Shown in pieces: positions 44,375 through 56,335 of a stretch of 64,000 bases of DNA. Source of the DNA: Dickeya chrysanthemi NCPPB 402 (lineage in GTDB: Bacteria; Pseudomonadota; Gammaproteobacteria; Enterobacterales; Enterobacteriaceae); assembly GCF_000406105.1 (NCBI RefSeq), contig NZ_CM001974.1, positions 468,186-532,185 of the forward strand, read 5' to 3'. Both the position numbers and the translations under genes were made by a program. Under the pieces are notes generated by a model. The model ran no database searches. It saw nothing but the letters and a program-made list of their open reading frames with translations, and was not told where the DNA came from. Position 1 is the stretch's first letter; each line of letters opens with the position of its first letter.

Positions 44375-44572
44375 TATACCCATCATACTTCAAGTTGCAG
44401 GTGTGTTGGCTGCGTTCGTTCACCCGAATCACTTACCTGAGTAAGCTCATCGGGATGAAATGAGAGACATCCTGTCTCTCACCGGAGGCCAGCCGTTGGC
44501 TGGTCAAATTCGTTCCCGACGAATTTGTCACTCTCTTGCCGCCTTCCTGCAACTCGAATTATTTTGGGTATA
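44375..44572. repeat. Dispersed MITE-like repeat, 198-bp copy
   Basis: Complete copy with both ends (TATACCCATCATACTTCAAG and CTCGAATTATTTTGGGTATA) and the GAGAGACA/TGTCTCTC, CCAGCC/GGCTGG and AAATTCGT/ACGAATTT hairpins. Lacks the two extra modules of the 35354-35691 copy. Confidence 0.85.
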
Positions 44573-44864
44573 AAACCTCTTATTTATTTCATTAACGGAA
44601 TATATGCCGAATAATGGCTGGGCAATCTTTGTCTCTCTCATGATTGCTGGGGGCCGGCAACGAGATGAAGCATTGTCTGTGAAGCATTGTCCGGCTGGCG
44701 ATATTGTAAGCAAACAAAGCCGAGCGTGTGAAAAAGGGCTTGCCAGCGGGTGAGAACAGGTCCATAATCAGCGCCATTCCAAACGCCTTAACGTGTTAAA
44801 GCCTTTATAATCAGTGGATTACAAAGAATTAGGTACATTAAGGCTGTTTGAATGACCATCCTAA
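44573..44864. other. Leader region of the first tRNA-Gly gene
   Basis: 292 bp without a plausible gene; it should contain the tRNA promoter shortly before 44865. No other element recognised. Confidence 0.4.
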
Positions 44865-44940
<76 letters not shown>

Positions 44941-45061
44941 AATTCTTATCGATATCTTTTCTTTTATCTATACTGTATAAGCCATAAGTGACTGTTATTT
45001 GGCGTTACTGTGATTTGATATATCATCGGCAGCACGTTTTTCCACTGATAACGACACCACG

Positions 45062-45988
45062 ATGACACCCATTTTGCTGCTGGATTCCCGTGCGGATGAA
45101 CTGCGGGATGTGCTGCATGACGCCGCCCCGGAGCTGACGCTTTTCATAGGTTCAGGCGAACCTGCTCAGGCCGCTGCGTGCGACATTTGGGTCGGTGAGC
45201 CGGATAAAGCCGCACGGTTACTGGCTCAGGGCGTGAAACCGCGCTGGCTGCAATCCACCTGGGCCGGGTATCGGCCGTTGCTGGCAACCGAGCTACCGCG
45301 TGATTATCGGTTAAGCCGGGCCGTCGGTGTGTTTGGTCAACCTATTGCCGAATATGTCATTGCTTATTTGTTGCAGCATGAGTTGCATTTGTCGCAACGT
45401 GAACGAAGCCAGCAGCGCGGAGAGTGGAAAAAGCTCTTGCCGGGTTCGTTGTCCGGCCGCCGGGTGCTGATTGTCGGCGCGGGCGATATCGGCCGGGAAG
45501 TCGCAACTTTTTTGCAGCCCTTTGGCGTTGTGCTGCAGGGGATAGCTCATTCACCGCGTGCGTTGCCGATGTTTGAACGCGTGGAAGGATTGCCGGCGCT
45601 TGAGCAGAGGGTGGCGTCTGCGGATTATGTCGTCAACATTTTACCGGATACGCCGGCGACGAAGGACATCTACCATGCCGGGATATTCGCTGCGATGAAA
45701 CCCTCGGTACTCTTTATCAATGTTGGCCGTGGTACGGCGGTGGTGGATGCCGATTTGTGCACGGCCTTGCATGAGGGGCAGATAGCGGGCGCGGTGCTGG
45801 ATGTGTTTCGGCAAGAACCTCTGCCTGCTGCACATCCGTTCTGGCGCACGCCGAATCTCACCATCACCCCACATGTTGCCGGTCCGCTGATGCCGGCCAG
45901 ACTGGGAGCATTATTTCTGGATAATCTACCGCGTTTTCAGCAAGGGCTGGCGCTGGCGGGGGAAGTGGATTTTTCACGTTCTTACTGA
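45062..45988 (+). CDS. D-isomer-specific 2-hydroxyacid dehydrogenase
   Basis: A 308-residue NAD(P)-dependent dehydrogenase of the GhrA-like group, which reduces glyoxylate, hydroxypyruvate or similar 2-keto acids. The Rossmann motif is VLIVGAGDIGREVA, the catalytic Arg is in FINVGRGTAVVD, Glu in DVFRQEPLP and His in TITPHVAGP. No strong ribosome-binding site precedes the ATG. It lies alone between two identical tRNA-Gly genes, an unusual place for a protein gene. Substrate not deducible. Confidence 0.88.
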   Translation: MTPILLLDSRADELRDVLHDAAPELTLFIGSGEPAQAAACDIWVGEPDKAARLLAQGVKPRWLQSTWAGYRPLLATELPRDYRLSRAVGVFGQPIAEYVIAYLLQHELHLSQRERSQQRGEWKKLLPGSLSGRRVLIVGAGDIGREVATFLQPFGVVLQGIAHSPRALPMFERVEGLPALEQRVASADYVVNILPDTPATKDIYHAGIFAAMKPSVLFINVGRGTAVVDADLCTALHEGQIAGAVLDVFRQEPLPAAHPFWRTPNLTITPHVAGPLMPARLGALFLDNLPRFQQGLALAGEVDFSRSY

Positions 45989-46201
45989 TGACTGGGCGCC
46001 GATTACCGGGGGAGGGATAAAATTGTATTTTCCCTCTTGTCAGAATGAATAGATTGGTTCATAATGCTGCCCTCTTTGCGATTCGTCTTTTTAAATGCAA
46101 TTAAATCAATAAGTTAATTGTAACATCATAAAAGCGATGCAAAATATGCCTACGCCGGTTTGCGTTTGTCGAAAAAGCGTCAATACTTAAGCGTCGCGTT
46201 T

Positions 46202-46277
<76 letters not shown>

Positions 46278-46561
46278 ATTTCTCATCCCTTCTTTTTCTG
46301 ATTATCGTCATATCGTTTTTCTGCATATGTTCATACTTTTCTGAACAGACTTATCCACAGCCTGAAAACAGGTCTTGTGCGTCGGTATAGAAACATCATG
46401 AAAAACGCATTAATTCAAATCATTGAAATAAAAAGAAAAATTTATAATAAAAAACACTGTGCAGATCACTTGTACTTTTTGTGATGATTGATTGACAACG
46501 TTTTTTTAAAATTATCCACAGGAAAATGGTTCATATCGTCAAAGCATTACGGCGGGAAATC

Positions 46562-47701
46562 TCAGGCATCTCGCGGCAAACCTTTTTCGACTGCGCGGAT
46601 AAGTCGCTTCTTCTGCGGCAACTGGACATCAACGGTATGCTGTTTGCGCCGGGCCAGTTGTTGACGGATGGCCCATTGAATATGCTCATCCAGCAATACA
46701 CTTTCTCCCAGTCGGTTTTGCAGCGCCAGTACAATCTTGTCTTCATAAGGTGCGTTGCCCAGTGCGACGGCGATGTTTCGCAGCCAGCGTTCGTGGCCGA
46801 TGCGTCGAATAGCGGAACCTTCCGTGACCCGCAGGAAACGGGCTTCATCCCAGCTAAACAGTTCCAGTAACTCCGGTGCGTGCAACGCGGCACGTGGGCT
46901 GAAATCGGGTTCGTCGGTGAGTTGTGAAAAGCGGTTCCAGGGGCAAATCAACTGGCAATCGTCGCAGCCGTAAATGCGGTTTCCCATTAAAGGGCGCAGT
47001 CCCTCAGGAATCGCGCCTTCCAGTTCAATCGTCAGGTAGGAAATGCAACGTCGGGCGTCAATGGTATAAGGCTCGACAATCGCGCCGGTGGGGCACGTCG
47101 TCATGCAGGCGACGCATTTACCGCACTGTTCTTCAACCGGCTGGTCTACCGGTAACGGCAAGTCAATCAGCAGTTCTCCCAGAAAGAACCAGGAGCCGGC
47201 TTCCCGGTTTAGCACCAGTGAGTGCTTGCCAACCCAGCCAAGCCCGGCCTTGGCGGCTAGCGGCCGTTCCATGATCGGCGCTGAGTCGACGAAGGGGCGA
47301 AATTGCAAGTCGCCGCAGTGCGCCTGAATCCGGTCGCCCAGTTTTTTCAGCCGCTGGCGCAGTAACTTATGATAGTCGCGCCCCAATGCATAACGGCTGA
47401 CATAACCGAGGCGCGGATTTTTCAGCGTACTGGCAAACGCCGCTTTGGCCGGCAGGTAGTTCATGCGCACGCTGATGACGCGTAACGTGCCGGGCAACAG
47501 TTCATGCGGGCGTGCCCGCATCATGCCGTGGCGTGCCATCCATTCCATTTCACCGTGGTATTGTTTATCAAGCCACGCCTGTAGCCGAGGTTCTTCATGA
47601 GACAAATAGGTGTCGCAAATCCCTACATGCTGGAAACCCAATTCCAGCCCCCATTGTTTGATGAGTTGTGCGAGTTCGTTGAGATCGTAGGGGTATGCCA
47701 T
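46562..47701 (-). CDS. queG: Epoxyqueuosine reductase
   Basis: QueG (379 residues) performs the last step of queuosine synthesis, reducing epoxyqueuosine in tRNA with a cobalamin cofactor. Two ferredoxin-type [4Fe-4S] motifs are visible, CGKCVACMTTCP and CDDCQLICP. The DSAPIMERPLAAKAGLGWVGKHS motif is conserved, and a HEAT-like C-terminal part follows (IGHERWLRNIAVALGNA). Divergent from nnr, next to the glycine tRNA genes as in E. coli. The upstream start gives the normal length. Confidence 0.96.
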   Translation of the reverse strand: MAYPYDLNELAQLIKQWGLELGFQHVGICDTYLSHEEPRLQAWLDKQYHGEMEWMARHGMMRARPHELLPGTLRVISVRMNYLPAKAAFASTLKNPRLGYVSRYALGRDYHKLLRQRLKKLGDRIQAHCGDLQFRPFVDSAPIMERPLAAKAGLGWVGKHSLVLNREAGSWFFLGELLIDLPLPVDQPVEEQCGKCVACMTTCPTGAIVEPYTIDARRCISYLTIELEGAIPEGLRPLMGNRIYGCDDCQLICPWNRFSQLTDEPDFSPRAALHAPELLELFSWDEARFLRVTEGSAIRRIGHERWLRNIAVALGNAPYEDKIVLALQNRLGESVLLDEHIQWAIRQQLARRKQHTVDVQLPQKKRLIRAVEKGLPRDA

Positions 47702-47874
47702 GCGTAACCATTAGGGAAAAGACCGAGGGCTGATTTTACCATTGGTTGCCCGAATAGGGCTCGTGCTGAATCTTATTCGGCGAATCGTTATCTTTCCTTA
47801 TCTCTGCTTATGGCGCTTGCCGGCAGACCTTGCTAAGTTGAGGCGCACAATTCTACTCCCGACGGAGGGATGGC

Positions 47875-49416
47875 ATGCATCAGGAGCAACGCGTGTATCA
47901 GCCCGGCGGATCATCACCCGACCTGCCTCATACTGTCTTTTTGCCTGACTGGTTGCGCCGCGAGGAGCCGCAGGCGGCGGAGTCCGTCGGCGTCTCACTA
48001 CATAGGTTAATGCAACGTGCGGGGGACGCGGCCTTTCGCATCGCCCGGCGGCAGTATCCTGCAGCCCGGCATTGGCTGATTCTGTGCGGGCATGGCAACA
48101 ATGGCGGTGATGGGTATGTGGTGGCCACGCTGGCGCGCGCTGCAGGTATAGCGGTAACGGTGATTGCGGGGAGCGGCGAACGGCCTCTGCCGCCGCAAGC
48201 GCATCTGGCGCGTCAGGCATGGCGCGATGCCAACGGTAGCGAACAGTCTGGCGATGCGCCCTGGCCGGATGGCGTGGATTTGATCATCGACGGTCTGCTG
48301 GGAACCGGGCTGACATCTGCCCCGCGGGCGCCTTATGACGCACTGATCGTTCAGGCTAATCGCCATCCGGCGCCGATCGTCGCGCTGGATATCCCCTCTG
48401 GATTGAATGCACAAACCGGCGTTTATGCCGGTGCCGTGATTCATGCCGCGCATACGGTGACCTTTATCGCGCTGAAACCCGGTTTATTAACCGGTCAGGC
48501 GCGGGATGTTGTCGGTCGGCTCCATTTCCATGATTTAGGACTGAGCGATTGGCTGGCGCAACAAACGGCGCCGATTACTCGTTTAAGCGCGGCCTCACTG
48601 ACGCAATGGCTGAAGCCGCGACGTCCGGGCGCGCACAAAGGCGAGCACGGTCGATTATTGATTATCGGCGGCGACGACGGTACCGGTGGCGCAGTTTTTA
48701 TGGCGGGTGAGGCGGCATTACGTAGTGGCGCAGGTTTGGTGCGAGTGCTTACTCACAAAAATTATCTGGCCGCGTTACTGGTGTCTCGCCCGGAATTGAT
48801 GGCGCAGGAGCTGACTACGGATTCGGTAAAAGCAGGAATAGCCTGGGCGGATGTGGTGGTTATCGGTCCCGGTTTAGGCCAGCGTGAGTGGGGCAAAAAC
48901 GCACTGCGAATCGTGGAAAATTGTAACAAATCCATGTTATGGGATGCTGATGCGCTCAACCTGCTGGCAATCAGCCCGTATAAACGTCAGAATCGCGTTT
49001 TGACGCCACATCCCGGTGAAGCGGCCCGTCTGTTGAATTGTCGGATTGCCGATATTGAAAGTGATCGCTTACTTGCTGCACAGCGTCTGGTTAAACGCTA
49101 TGGCGGCGTGGTAGTGCTAAAAGGCGCCGGGACGGTGCTGGCGAGCGAGCAAGGGGCTTTATCCATCGCCGATGTGGGGAATCCCGGTATGGCGACCGGC
49201 GGCATGGGCGACGTGCTGGCGGGGATGATTGGGGCGATGCTGGCGCAAGGGTTGTCGTTGTACGATGCGGCCTGCGCCGGTTGTGTGGCCCACGGTGCGG
49301 CGGCCGATTGGCTGGCGCAGCGGCAGGGCACACGCGGGATGTTGGCAACCGATTTGATGGCGGTATTGCCGCAGTATGTAAATCCTGAGCGGATATCCTT
49401 AGAAAATACAGAATGA
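47875..49416 (+). CDS. nnr: Bifunctional NAD(P)H-hydrate epimerase/dehydratase
   Basis: Nnr (YjeF, 513 residues) repairs NAD(P)H damaged by hydration. The N-terminal YjeF_N epimerase domain covers about 20-230 ([30 protein letters not shown]). The C-terminal ribokinase-like ADP-dependent dehydratase covers about 235-505 ([51 protein letters not shown]). The ATG at 47875 overlaps nothing and has GGAGGGATGGC before it. It overlaps tsaE by 4 bp (ATGA). Confidence 0.96.
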   Translation: MHQEQRVYQPGGSSPDLPHTVFLPDWLRREEPQAAESVGVSLHRLMQRAGDAAFRIARRQYPAARHWLILCGHGNNGGDGYVVATLARAAGIAVTVIAGSGERPLPPQAHLARQAWRDANGSEQSGDAPWPDGVDLIIDGLLGTGLTSAPRAPYDALIVQANRHPAPIVALDIPSGLNAQTGVYAGAVIHAAHTVTFIALKPGLLTGQARDVVGRLHFHDLGLSDWLAQQTAPITRLSAASLTQWLKPRRPGAHKGEHGRLLIIGGDDGTGGAVFMAGEAALRSGAGLVRVLTHKNYLAALLVSRPELMAQELTTDSVKAGIAWADVVVIGPGLGQREWGKNALRIVENCNKSMLWDADALNLLAISPYKRQNRVLTPHPGEAARLLNCRIADIESDRLLAAQRLVKRYGGVVVLKGAGTVLASEQGALSIADVGNPGMATGGMGDVLAGMIGAMLAQGLSLYDAACAGCVAHGAAADWLAQRQGTRGMLATDLMAVLPQYVNPERISLENTE

Positions 49417-49895
49417 AAACGCTTTTGTTACCTTTGCCGGATGAGGCAGCCACGATTGCGCTGGGGGCGGCGTTAGCCAAAGCCTGCGAGCGCGCTACCA
49501 TTATTTACCTACTGGGTGATCTGGGGGCAGGAAAAACTACGCTGAGCCGTGGGTTCCTGCAGGCATTGGGTCATCAGGGCAATGTGAAAAGCCCGACGTA
49601 TACACTGGTGGAGCCTTATGCGCTGCTGCCGCGTCCGGTATATCACTTCGATCTTTATCGGCTGGCTGACCCGGAAGAACTCGAGTTCATGGGGATTCGC
49701 GACTATTTGTCGCAGGATGCGCTCTGCCTGATTGAGTGGCCGCAGCAAGGCGCGGGTATCCTGCCGGATGCGGATGTCGAGTTGTTGCTCAGTTATCAGG
49801 GGGCGGGGCGCCAGGCGGAGATCACGGCGCGTACACCGCAGGGCGAGCGCATGATGGCGACGCTGATTGCGCAATCGGAGCAAGACGCGTCATGA
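49413..49895 (+). CDS. tsaE: tRNA t6A synthesis ATPase TsaE
   Basis: TsaE (160 residues) is the P-loop ATPase of the TsaB-TsaD-TsaE complex that makes threonylcarbamoyl-adenosine at position 37 of ANN-decoding tRNAs. The Walker A motif is [14 protein letters not shown], and the conserved [11 protein letters not shown] and [14 protein letters not shown] segments follow. Overlaps nnr upstream and amiB downstream by 4 bp each, so it is part of one translation chain. Confidence 0.95.
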   Translation: MKTLLLPLPDEAATIALGAALAKACERATIIYLLGDLGAGKTTLSRGFLQALGHQGNVKSPTYTLVEPYALLPRPVYHFDLYRLADPEELEFMGIRDYLSQDALCLIEWPQQGAGILPDADVELLLSYQGAGRQAEITARTPQGERMMATLIAQSEQDAS

Positions 49896-51563
49896 CTGTG
49901 CGGTTAATCAACGCTCTGGCCGGGCTCTTGCTGATGTTGTCCTGGCCGTTGTGGGCGAGCAGTCTGACTGATATCCGGGTGAATAACGCCGCCGGCGAAG
50001 CGGTTGTGACGCTGAGTTTCAGCGGTCAGCCGGTATATGAATACTTTTCGTTGGATAACCCCAGCCGGGTTGTTATCGATATCAGCCAGTCTGGTGTGAT
50101 AAAAGGGCTGCCGCTGGTGTTTAACGGCCAAAACCTGATTTCTCGTATCCGTTCCAGTAATGCTAAGGATCCGAAAAGCCTGCGTCTGGTGTTGGACCTG
50201 ACGCAAAAGGTGCAGGTTAAATCGGCGAAAGAAGGCAATGGCGCCGTTTTCACGCTGACGGGTGAACGCAAACCCACGGCTCGCAAGCCAGCCGTGCAAT
50301 CTGCGCAACCATCGGCACAGGCCGGGCGTAATCCTTTCGTTCCTCAGTCATCCTCGGCAGCGGTTGCCGCCGCACCGACCCGTGTTTCGGGGCGGGCAGG
50401 CAACGGCGAGAAAATCATTGTGGCGATTGATGCCGGTCACGGAGGTCAGGATCCGGGGGGCTTCCGGCCCCGGGGGGCTGCATGAAAAAAACGTCACTAT
50501 CTCGATAGCGCGTAAGCTGCGGGCCATTATGAGCGCCGATCCGGCGTTCAAACCGGTGTTGACCCGCGATGGCGACTACTTTATTTCGGTGATGGGGCGT
50601 TCCGACGTAGCGCGTAAACAAGGCGCTAATCTGCTGGTCTCTATTCATGCCGATGCCGCGCCCAATCGCGGTGCGACCGGCGCCTCTGTGTGGGTACTAT
50701 CCAATCGGCGTGCCAACAGTGAAATGGCCAACTGGCTGGAACAACACGAAAAACAGTCCGAGTTGTTGGGCGGGGCGGGCGATTTGCTGGCCAACAGCGC
50801 TGCCGATCCCTACCTGAGCCAGGCGGTGCTGGATCTGCAATTCGGGCATTCTCAGCGGGTGGGCTACGATGTGGCGGTAAAAGTGCTGCGTGAGCTGCAA
50901 CGGGTCGGCAGTCTGCATAAGCGCCGGCCGGAGCACGCCAGCCTGGGGGTGTTGCGTTCACCGGATATTCCGTCGTTACTGGTGGAAACCGGGTTTATTT
51001 CTAATCCGAGCGAGGAACGGCTGCTGGGCAGCAACGAGTATCAGGAAAAAGTCGCCAACGCCGTCTATCAAGGGTTGCGTAGCTATTTCCAGACTCATCC
51101 GTTACAAAACGTCCCAAAGCAGGAAAACCGTCCGCTCGCCCCGCAGACGGTGAAACAGACAATAACCGCTGAGCCGGCGCAAATCGCAACGGGGACCACG
51201 CTGCGCCATACCGTGGCGACCGGAGAAACCCTGTCGGGAATCGCTACGCGTTATGGCGTCACTATGGACGCCATCCGTGAAATTAACCGCCTGAAAAAAG
51301 ACGTGGTCTGGGTGGGGCAGCGGCTGAAGATTCCTGCCGGCGCGTCATCGGTGGCCACGGCGAAGGGGAAAAGCGCTGCAACCGCGCCGGCACCACAGGC
51401 GAAGAAAAGCGCAACTGTGATAAAACACAAAGTCGTACGGGGCGATACGCTGAGTGATATTGCCGCCCGATACGGCGTAAGCATGAAAGCGATCCAGCAG
51501 GCGAACAACATGTCTTCCGGGACGGTGCAGTTGGGGCAAATGTTGATTATCCCTTCGGCCTGA
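49892..51563 (+). pseudogene. amiB: N-acetylmuramoyl-L-alanine amidase AmiB, frame broken by an extra G
   Basis: AmiB splits septal murein during cell division and is switched on by EnvC. The first frame (49892-50485) holds the signal peptide, the AMIN domain and the start of the amidase ([15 protein letters not shown]), then stops. The rest continues in the next frame from the same point: [39 protein letters not shown], the catalytic Glu region [15 protein letters not shown], and two LysM domains to 51563. The text expected between is DPGA-x-GPGG. Removing one G from the G6 run at 50455-50460 restores a protein of about 556 residues. Sequencing error is as likely as true mutation because everything else is intact. 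Confidence 0.85.
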
Positions 51564-51586
51564 GCCTGAGGAAACGAGGAGAATCC

Positions 51587-53536
51587 ATGCCGATTCAGGT
51601 ATTGCCACCCCAGTTGGCGAACCAAATCGCTGCCGGCGAGGTGGTAGAGCGGCCCGCTTCCGTCGTCAAAGAGCTGGTGGAAAATAGTCTGGATGCCGGT
51701 GCGACGCGAATCGATATCGACATCGAACGTGGCGGCGCGAAGCTGATTCGTATTCGGGACAACGGTTGTGGTATTGGGAAGGCCGATCTGGCGCTGGCGC
51801 TGGCACGACATGCCACCAGTAAGATCGCGACGCTTGATGATCTGGAAGCGATTGTCAGTCTGGGGTTTCGCGGAGAAGCCTTGGCCAGTATCAGTTCGGT
51901 CTCGCGTCTGACGCTCACTTCCCGTACAGAAGCGCAGGCAGAAGCGTGGCAGGCCTATGCGGAAGGGCGCGAGATGGCGGTGACCGTTAAACCGGCGGCA
52001 CATCCGGTTGGGACGACGTTGGAAGTGCTCGATCTGTTTTACAACACGCCGGCCAGACGCAAATTTCTGCGCACTGAAAAAACAGAGTTCATGCATATCG
52101 ATGAGGTGGTGCGGCGTATTGCGCTGGCGCGCTTCGATGTGGCGATCACCTTGCATCACAACGGTAAGCTGATTCGGCAATATCGTGCGGTGTCGGAACC
52201 TGCTCAGCGTGAGCGGCGGCTCGGCAGCATCTGCGGCGCGGCGTTTTTGCAGCATGCGCTGGCGGTTTCCTGGCAGCATGGCGATCTGAATATTCATGGC
52301 TGGGTGGCCGACCCGGTCGGATCGCGCCAGTTACCTGAAATGCAGTACTGCTATGTCAACCAACGCATGATGCGTGATCGTTTGATTAATCATGCGATTC
52401 GTCAGGCGTATCAGGATCAGTTACGTGATGAGCAACAGCCGGCTTATGTGTTGTATCTGGAGGTCGACCCTCACCAGGTGGATGTCAACGTGCATCCTGC
52501 CAAGCATGAGGTGCGCTTCCATCAAGCCCGGCTGGTGCATGACTTTATCTATCAGGCGGTAATGACGGTGCTGCAGCAGGCGGCGTCGCCGCGCCTGAGT
52601 GGCGTCGGCGATGCTCAAGCGGCGGCGGCGACATGGCAGCAGGAAAACCGCATCGCCGCAGGTGAAAACCATTTTGCCCGACCGGCTGTCCAGAGGCAGG
52701 ACATGCCTGAAGCGGCGCCTCCGGCGAAGACGGCGGGGGCAGCCGGGCGACAGGCGCGTGAGCCGCCGCCGCCGAGAACGCAAACGACCGGCTACCAAAA
52801 GAAACAGGGCGAACTGTACCAACAGTTGCTGCATACTGAATCTTCACGACCACACAGCGTCGCCCGCGATACTTCGCCCGCAAAAGATTCACCCGCAAAA
52901 GATTCGCCGGCGGTACGGCGCGAGACGCCGGAAAAAACGGCGGTCGCCGCCGAATCTCTCCCGTTGGAGAGCCATGCATTGGGGCTGGGGCGGGTGCTGG
53001 CGGTGTATCCGCCGGCTTATGCGTTGGTGGAGTATCGTCAGGGGCTGGCGTTATTGTCGTTGACCGTGGCGGAGCGTTACCTTCGTCAGGCGCAATTGAC
53101 GCCATCGGCGAGTGGTGAAGGATTGCGGCCCCAACCGCTGTTGATCCCGCAACGGCTGATGCTTGACGCATCCGAAATGGTGGTTATGCAGCAACAATTG
53201 CCGTTGTTGACGCTTATGGGCATCGAGGTGGAGCTATCGCCGCCGCGCGCTACGTTGCGGGCGGTACCTTTACCATTGAGACAACAAAATTTACAAAACT
53301 TGATTTCTGACCTGCTAGGCTATCTCGCTGATTCCCATGACGTGAAGCCTGATGCAGTGGCGGCGTGGATAGCCGGGCAACTCGGTAGCGAACGTGAAAA
53401 CTGGACGCTGGCTCAGGCGGTACAGTTGCTATCCGATGTGGAACGTTTATGTCCGTTGTTGGTGAAAACGCCGCCGTCAGAATTGTTATATGTGATGGAT
53501 ATTGAATCTGCCGTCAGGGCGTTAAAGCATGAATGA
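51587..53536 (+). CDS. mutL: DNA mismatch repair protein MutL
   Basis: MutL (649 residues) couples MutS mismatch recognition to MutH and UvrD. The GHKL ATPase domain (1-330) shows [32 protein letters not shown] and LGFRGEAL. A proline/charged linker at about 335-460 is low in complexity ([10 protein letters not shown]). The C-terminal dimerisation domain lies at about 465-645 and lacks the endonuclease motif, as in other enterics with MutH. GAGGAG precedes the ATG; overlaps miaA by 8 bp. Confidence 0.97.
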   Translation: MPIQVLPPQLANQIAAGEVVERPASVVKELVENSLDAGATRIDIDIERGGAKLIRIRDNGCGIGKADLALALARHATSKIATLDDLEAIVSLGFRGEALASISSVSRLTLTSRTEAQAEAWQAYAEGREMAVTVKPAAHPVGTTLEVLDLFYNTPARRKFLRTEKTEFMHIDEVVRRIALARFDVAITLHHNGKLIRQYRAVSEPAQRERRLGSICGAAFLQHALAVSWQHGDLNIHGWVADPVGSRQLPEMQYCYVNQRMMRDRLINHAIRQAYQDQLRDEQQPAYVLYLEVDPHQVDVNVHPAKHEVRFHQARLVHDFIYQAVMTVLQQAASPRLSGVGDAQAAAATWQQENRIAAGENHFARPAVQRQDMPEAAPPAKTAGAAGRQAREPPPPRTQTTGYQKKQGELYQQLLHTESSRPHSVARDTSPAKDSPAKDSPAVRRETPEKTAVAAESLPLESHALGLGRVLAVYPPAYALVEYRQGLALLSLTVAERYLRQAQLTPSASGEGLRPQPLLIPQRLMLDASEMVVMQQQLPLLTLMGIEVELSPPRATLRAVPLPLRQQNLQNLISDLLGYLADSHDVKPDAVAAWIAGQLGSERENWTLAQAVQLLSDVERLCPLLVKTPPSELLYVMDIESAVRALKHE

Positions 53537-54470
53537 GTTTGAAACGGCGCAACATCCGCCGGCCATTTTTATCATGGGGCCGACAGCGTCCGGGAAAACC
53601 GCGCTGGCGATGGCGTTGCGCGAGCATCTTCCCGTTGAGTTGATTAGCGTAGATTCGGCGCTGATTTATCGTGGTATGGATATCGGTACGGCGAAACCCA
53701 GTCAGGAAGAGCTGGTGCGAGCCCCGCATCGCCTGCTTGATATCCTTGACCCGGCAGAGGCCTATTCTGCAGCCGATTTTCGACGTGATGCGTTGCAGGC
53801 GATGGCGGAGGTCACCGCAGCCGGGCGTATTCCGTTGCTGGTGGGCGGGACGATGTTGTATTTCAAAGCGCTGCTGGAAGGGTTGTCGCCACTGCCGTCG
53901 GCGGATGCGCGGGTACGGCAGGAAATCGAACAGCGTGCGCGTAACGAGGGATGGGAAGCGTTACATCGCCAGTTAAGTGTCATCGATCCGGTGGCGGCGG
54001 CTCGGATTCATCCAAATGATCCGCAGAGACTGTCTCGGGCACTGGAAGTTTTTTTCGTTTCAGGTAACACTTTAACTGAGTTGACAAAGACATCCGGGGA
54101 AGCGTTGCCCTACCGTGTTCATCAGTTTGCGATTGCTCCGGCAACGCGTGAATTGTTGCATGAGCGGATAGCGTTGCGTTTCAGGCAGATGTTGGAATCA
54201 GGTTTTGAAGCAGAGGCCCGGGCGTTGTTTGCCCGACCGGATCTGAATCCTGCGTTGCCGTCGATTCGTTGTGTTGGATATCGCCAGATGTGGTCATATT
54301 TATCAGGCGAGATAGATTACGATGAGATGGTGTATCGTGGCATCTGCGCCACCCGGCAACTGGCAAAGCGCCAGATGACCTGGTTGCGCGGTTGGGAAGA
54401 GGTTCGCTGGCTTGACAGCGACCAGCCTGTAGAAGCGTTACGCACGGTGATTCAGGTTGTTAGTGCATAG
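53529..54470 (+). CDS. miaA: tRNA dimethylallyltransferase MiaA
   Basis: MiaA (313 residues) adds the dimethylallyl group to A37 of tRNAs reading UNN codons. The P-loop is [11 protein letters not shown], followed by the conserved [27 protein letters not shown] and [19 protein letters not shown] motifs, and the anticodon-binding region [16 protein letters not shown]. Part of the amiB-mutL-miaA-hfq-hflX superoperon. Confidence 0.97.
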   Translation: MNEFETAQHPPAIFIMGPTASGKTALAMALREHLPVELISVDSALIYRGMDIGTAKPSQEELVRAPHRLLDILDPAEAYSAADFRRDALQAMAEVTAAGRIPLLVGGTMLYFKALLEGLSPLPSADARVRQEIEQRARNEGWEALHRQLSVIDPVAAARIHPNDPQRLSRALEVFFVSGNTLTELTKTSGEALPYRVHQFAIAPATRELLHERIALRFRQMLESGFEAEARALFARPDLNPALPSIRCVGYRQMWSYLSGEIDYDEMVYRGICATRQLAKRQMTWLRGWEEVRWLDSDQPVEALRTVIQVVSA

Positions 54471-54596
54471 GTTAGGCGATTGTGTACAATTGCCTGTGTC
54501 TACAATTGACTGATTCTCGGCACAAATTTTTATAACGTTATTTTAGGGCCGCAGGGTTCTTTGTTACAAACAACAAGCAAATAAGGAAAATATAGA

Positions 54597-54893
54597 ATGG
54601 CTAAGGGGCAATCTTTGCAAGATCCGTTCTTGAACGCTTTGCGTCGTGAACGTGTTCCGGTTTCGATTTATTTGGTTAACGGCATCAAACTGCAAGGCCA
54701 GATTGAGTCTTTCGATCAGTTTGTGATTCTGCTGAAAAACACGGTTAGTCAGATGGTGTACAAACACGCCATTTCAACGGTAGTTCCTTCTCGCCCGGTG
54801 TCGCATCATAGTAATAATCCTGGCTCAAATAACTACCATGCCAACAATCAGGCTGCGCAGCAGCCGCAGCAGGAAAGTGATGACGCTGAATAA
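54597..54893 (+). CDS. hfq: RNA chaperone Hfq
   Basis: Hfq (98 residues) forms a hexameric Sm-type ring that pairs small RNAs with mRNAs. The Sm1 core reads [20 protein letters not shown] and [22 protein letters not shown] text, the Sm2 motif is [12 protein letters not shown], and the C-terminal tail is disordered and rich in Asn, Gln and His. AAGGAAAATATAGA precedes the ATG. Length and sequence are normal for Pectobacteriaceae. Confidence 0.98.
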   Translation: MAKGQSLQDPFLNALRRERVPVSIYLVNGIKLQGQIESFDQFVILLKNTVSQMVYKHAISTVVPSRPVSHHSNNPGSNNYHANNQAAQQPQQESDDAE

Positions 54894-54910
54894 CGCGTCC
54901 TTACCCGTTT

Positions 54911-54966
54911 ACCACGGCAGGAAAAGTGCTGATTTCAGTCGCTTTCACTGCCGTGGTCGCTTTTTT
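54911..54966 (+). terminator. Terminator/attenuator between hfq and hflX
   Basis: ACCACGGCAG pairs with CTGCCGTGGT across a 27-nt loop and is followed shortly by TTTTTT. It ends just before the hflX start, so it probably lets only part of the transcription pass. Confidence 0.75.
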
Positions 54967-54982
54967 CTAAGAGGGTGCCCGG

Positions 54983-56284
54983 TTGTTTGACCGTTATGAA
55001 GCCGGTGAACAGGCCATACTAGTTCATATTTATTTTTCGCAAGAGAAAGATACTGAAGACCTGCTGGAGTTCGAGTCGCTGGTGTCTTCAGCCGGAATAG
55101 ACGCGTTGCAGGTGGTTACCGGCAGCCGTAAAGCGCCGCACTCCAAATATTTTGTCGGCGAGGGCAAGGCGGAAGAGATCGCCCAGGCGGTGAAAGAGAC
55201 CGGTGCCTTTGTCGTATTGTTCAATCATGCGTTGACGCCGGCGCAAGAGCGTAATCTTGAGCGGTTGTGTGAATGCCGGGTGATCGACCGCACCGGGTTG
55301 ATTCTGGATATCTTTGCCCAGCGCGCCCGTACCCATGAGGGGAAACTGCAGGTTGAACTGGCGCAATTGCGTCATCTGGCGACCCGTCTGGTGCGCGGCT
55401 GGACCCACCTTGAGCGCCAAAAAGGCGGTATCGGTCTGCGTGGGCCGGGCGAAACCCAGTTGGAAACCGACCGGCGTTTGCTGCGCAACCGTATTAGTCA
55501 GATTTTGTCGCGTCTTGAGCGGGTGGAAAAACAACGTGAACAAGGCCGTCGCGCCCGCACGCGTGCCGAAGTCCCCACTGTTTCGCTGGTAGGGTACACT
55601 AACGCCGGTAAATCGACGTTGTTCAATCGTATGACATCCGCGGATGTCTATGCCGCAGACCAGCTTTTTGCCACGCTGGATCCGACGTTACGCCGCATTG
55701 ATGTTGATGATGTCGGCGATACTGTACTGGCCGATACGGTTGGATTTATCCGCGACTTGCCGCATGACCTGGTGGCGGCGTTCAAGGCGACGCTACAGGA
55801 AACCCGCGAAGCCACGTTATTACTGCATGTTGTCGATGCCTCCGATGCGCGCGTCGATGAAAATATCGATGCCGTGAACGAGGTGTTGGCTGAAATCGAA
55901 GCGGACGACATTCCATTTTTGTTGGTCATGAATAAGATTGACCAACTGGAAAATATTGCGCCGCGTATCGACCGTGATGAAGAAAACCGCCCTGTCAGGG
56001 TCTGGCTTTCTGCTCAAACCGGGGAAGGAATCCCATTATTACTTCAGGCGTTGACCGAACGATTGTCCGGAGAGATTGCGCATTATTCTCTGCATCTTCC
56101 TCCGCATGCCGGGCGTCTGAGAAGTCGTTTTTATCAGCTTCAGGCAATAGAAAAAGAGTGGATTGAAGAAGACGGCAGCGTAGGGTTGGTGGTCAGAATG
56201 CCCATTATCGACTGGCGGCGCCTGTGCAAACAGGAGCAAAAATTGCAGGATTATATTGTCTCATCAACACAGACAGTCTCATAA
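54983..56284 (+). CDS. hflX: Ribosome-rescue GTPase HflX
   Basis: HflX (433 residues) is a GTPase that splits stalled 70S ribosomes. The N-terminal HflX domain is at 1-190 ([38 protein letters not shown]). The G domain has G1 [19 protein letters not shown] and NKID. The start is a TTG at 54983 (TTG-TTT-GAC), with GAGGGTG in front; no ATG fits, and the same N-terminus is used in E. coli. Confidence 0.96.
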   Translation: MFDRYEAGEQAILVHIYFSQEKDTEDLLEFESLVSSAGIDALQVVTGSRKAPHSKYFVGEGKAEEIAQAVKETGAFVVLFNHALTPAQERNLERLCECRVIDRTGLILDIFAQRARTHEGKLQVELAQLRHLATRLVRGWTHLERQKGGIGLRGPGETQLETDRRLLRNRISQILSRLERVEKQREQGRRARTRAEVPTVSLVGYTNAGKSTLFNRMTSADVYAADQLFATLDPTLRRIDVDDVGDTVLADTVGFIRDLPHDLVAAFKATLQETREATLLLHVVDASDARVDENIDAVNEVLAEIEADDIPFLLVMNKIDQLENIAPRIDRDEENRPVRVWLSAQTGEGIPLLLQALTERLSGEIAHYSLHLPPHAGRLRSRFYQLQAIEKEWIEEDGSVGLVVRMPIIDWRRLCKQEQKLQDYIVSSTQTVS

Positions 56285-56335
56285 CTCTGGGACATTGACC
56301 CCGAAAAATACCTATCATAATGAATGGAGCTAAAC

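Noticed and set aside
44528..44777. Two short minus-strand frames before the first tRNA-Gly
   Set aside because: They overlap the dispersed repeat, lack a ribosome-binding site and have no recognisable content.
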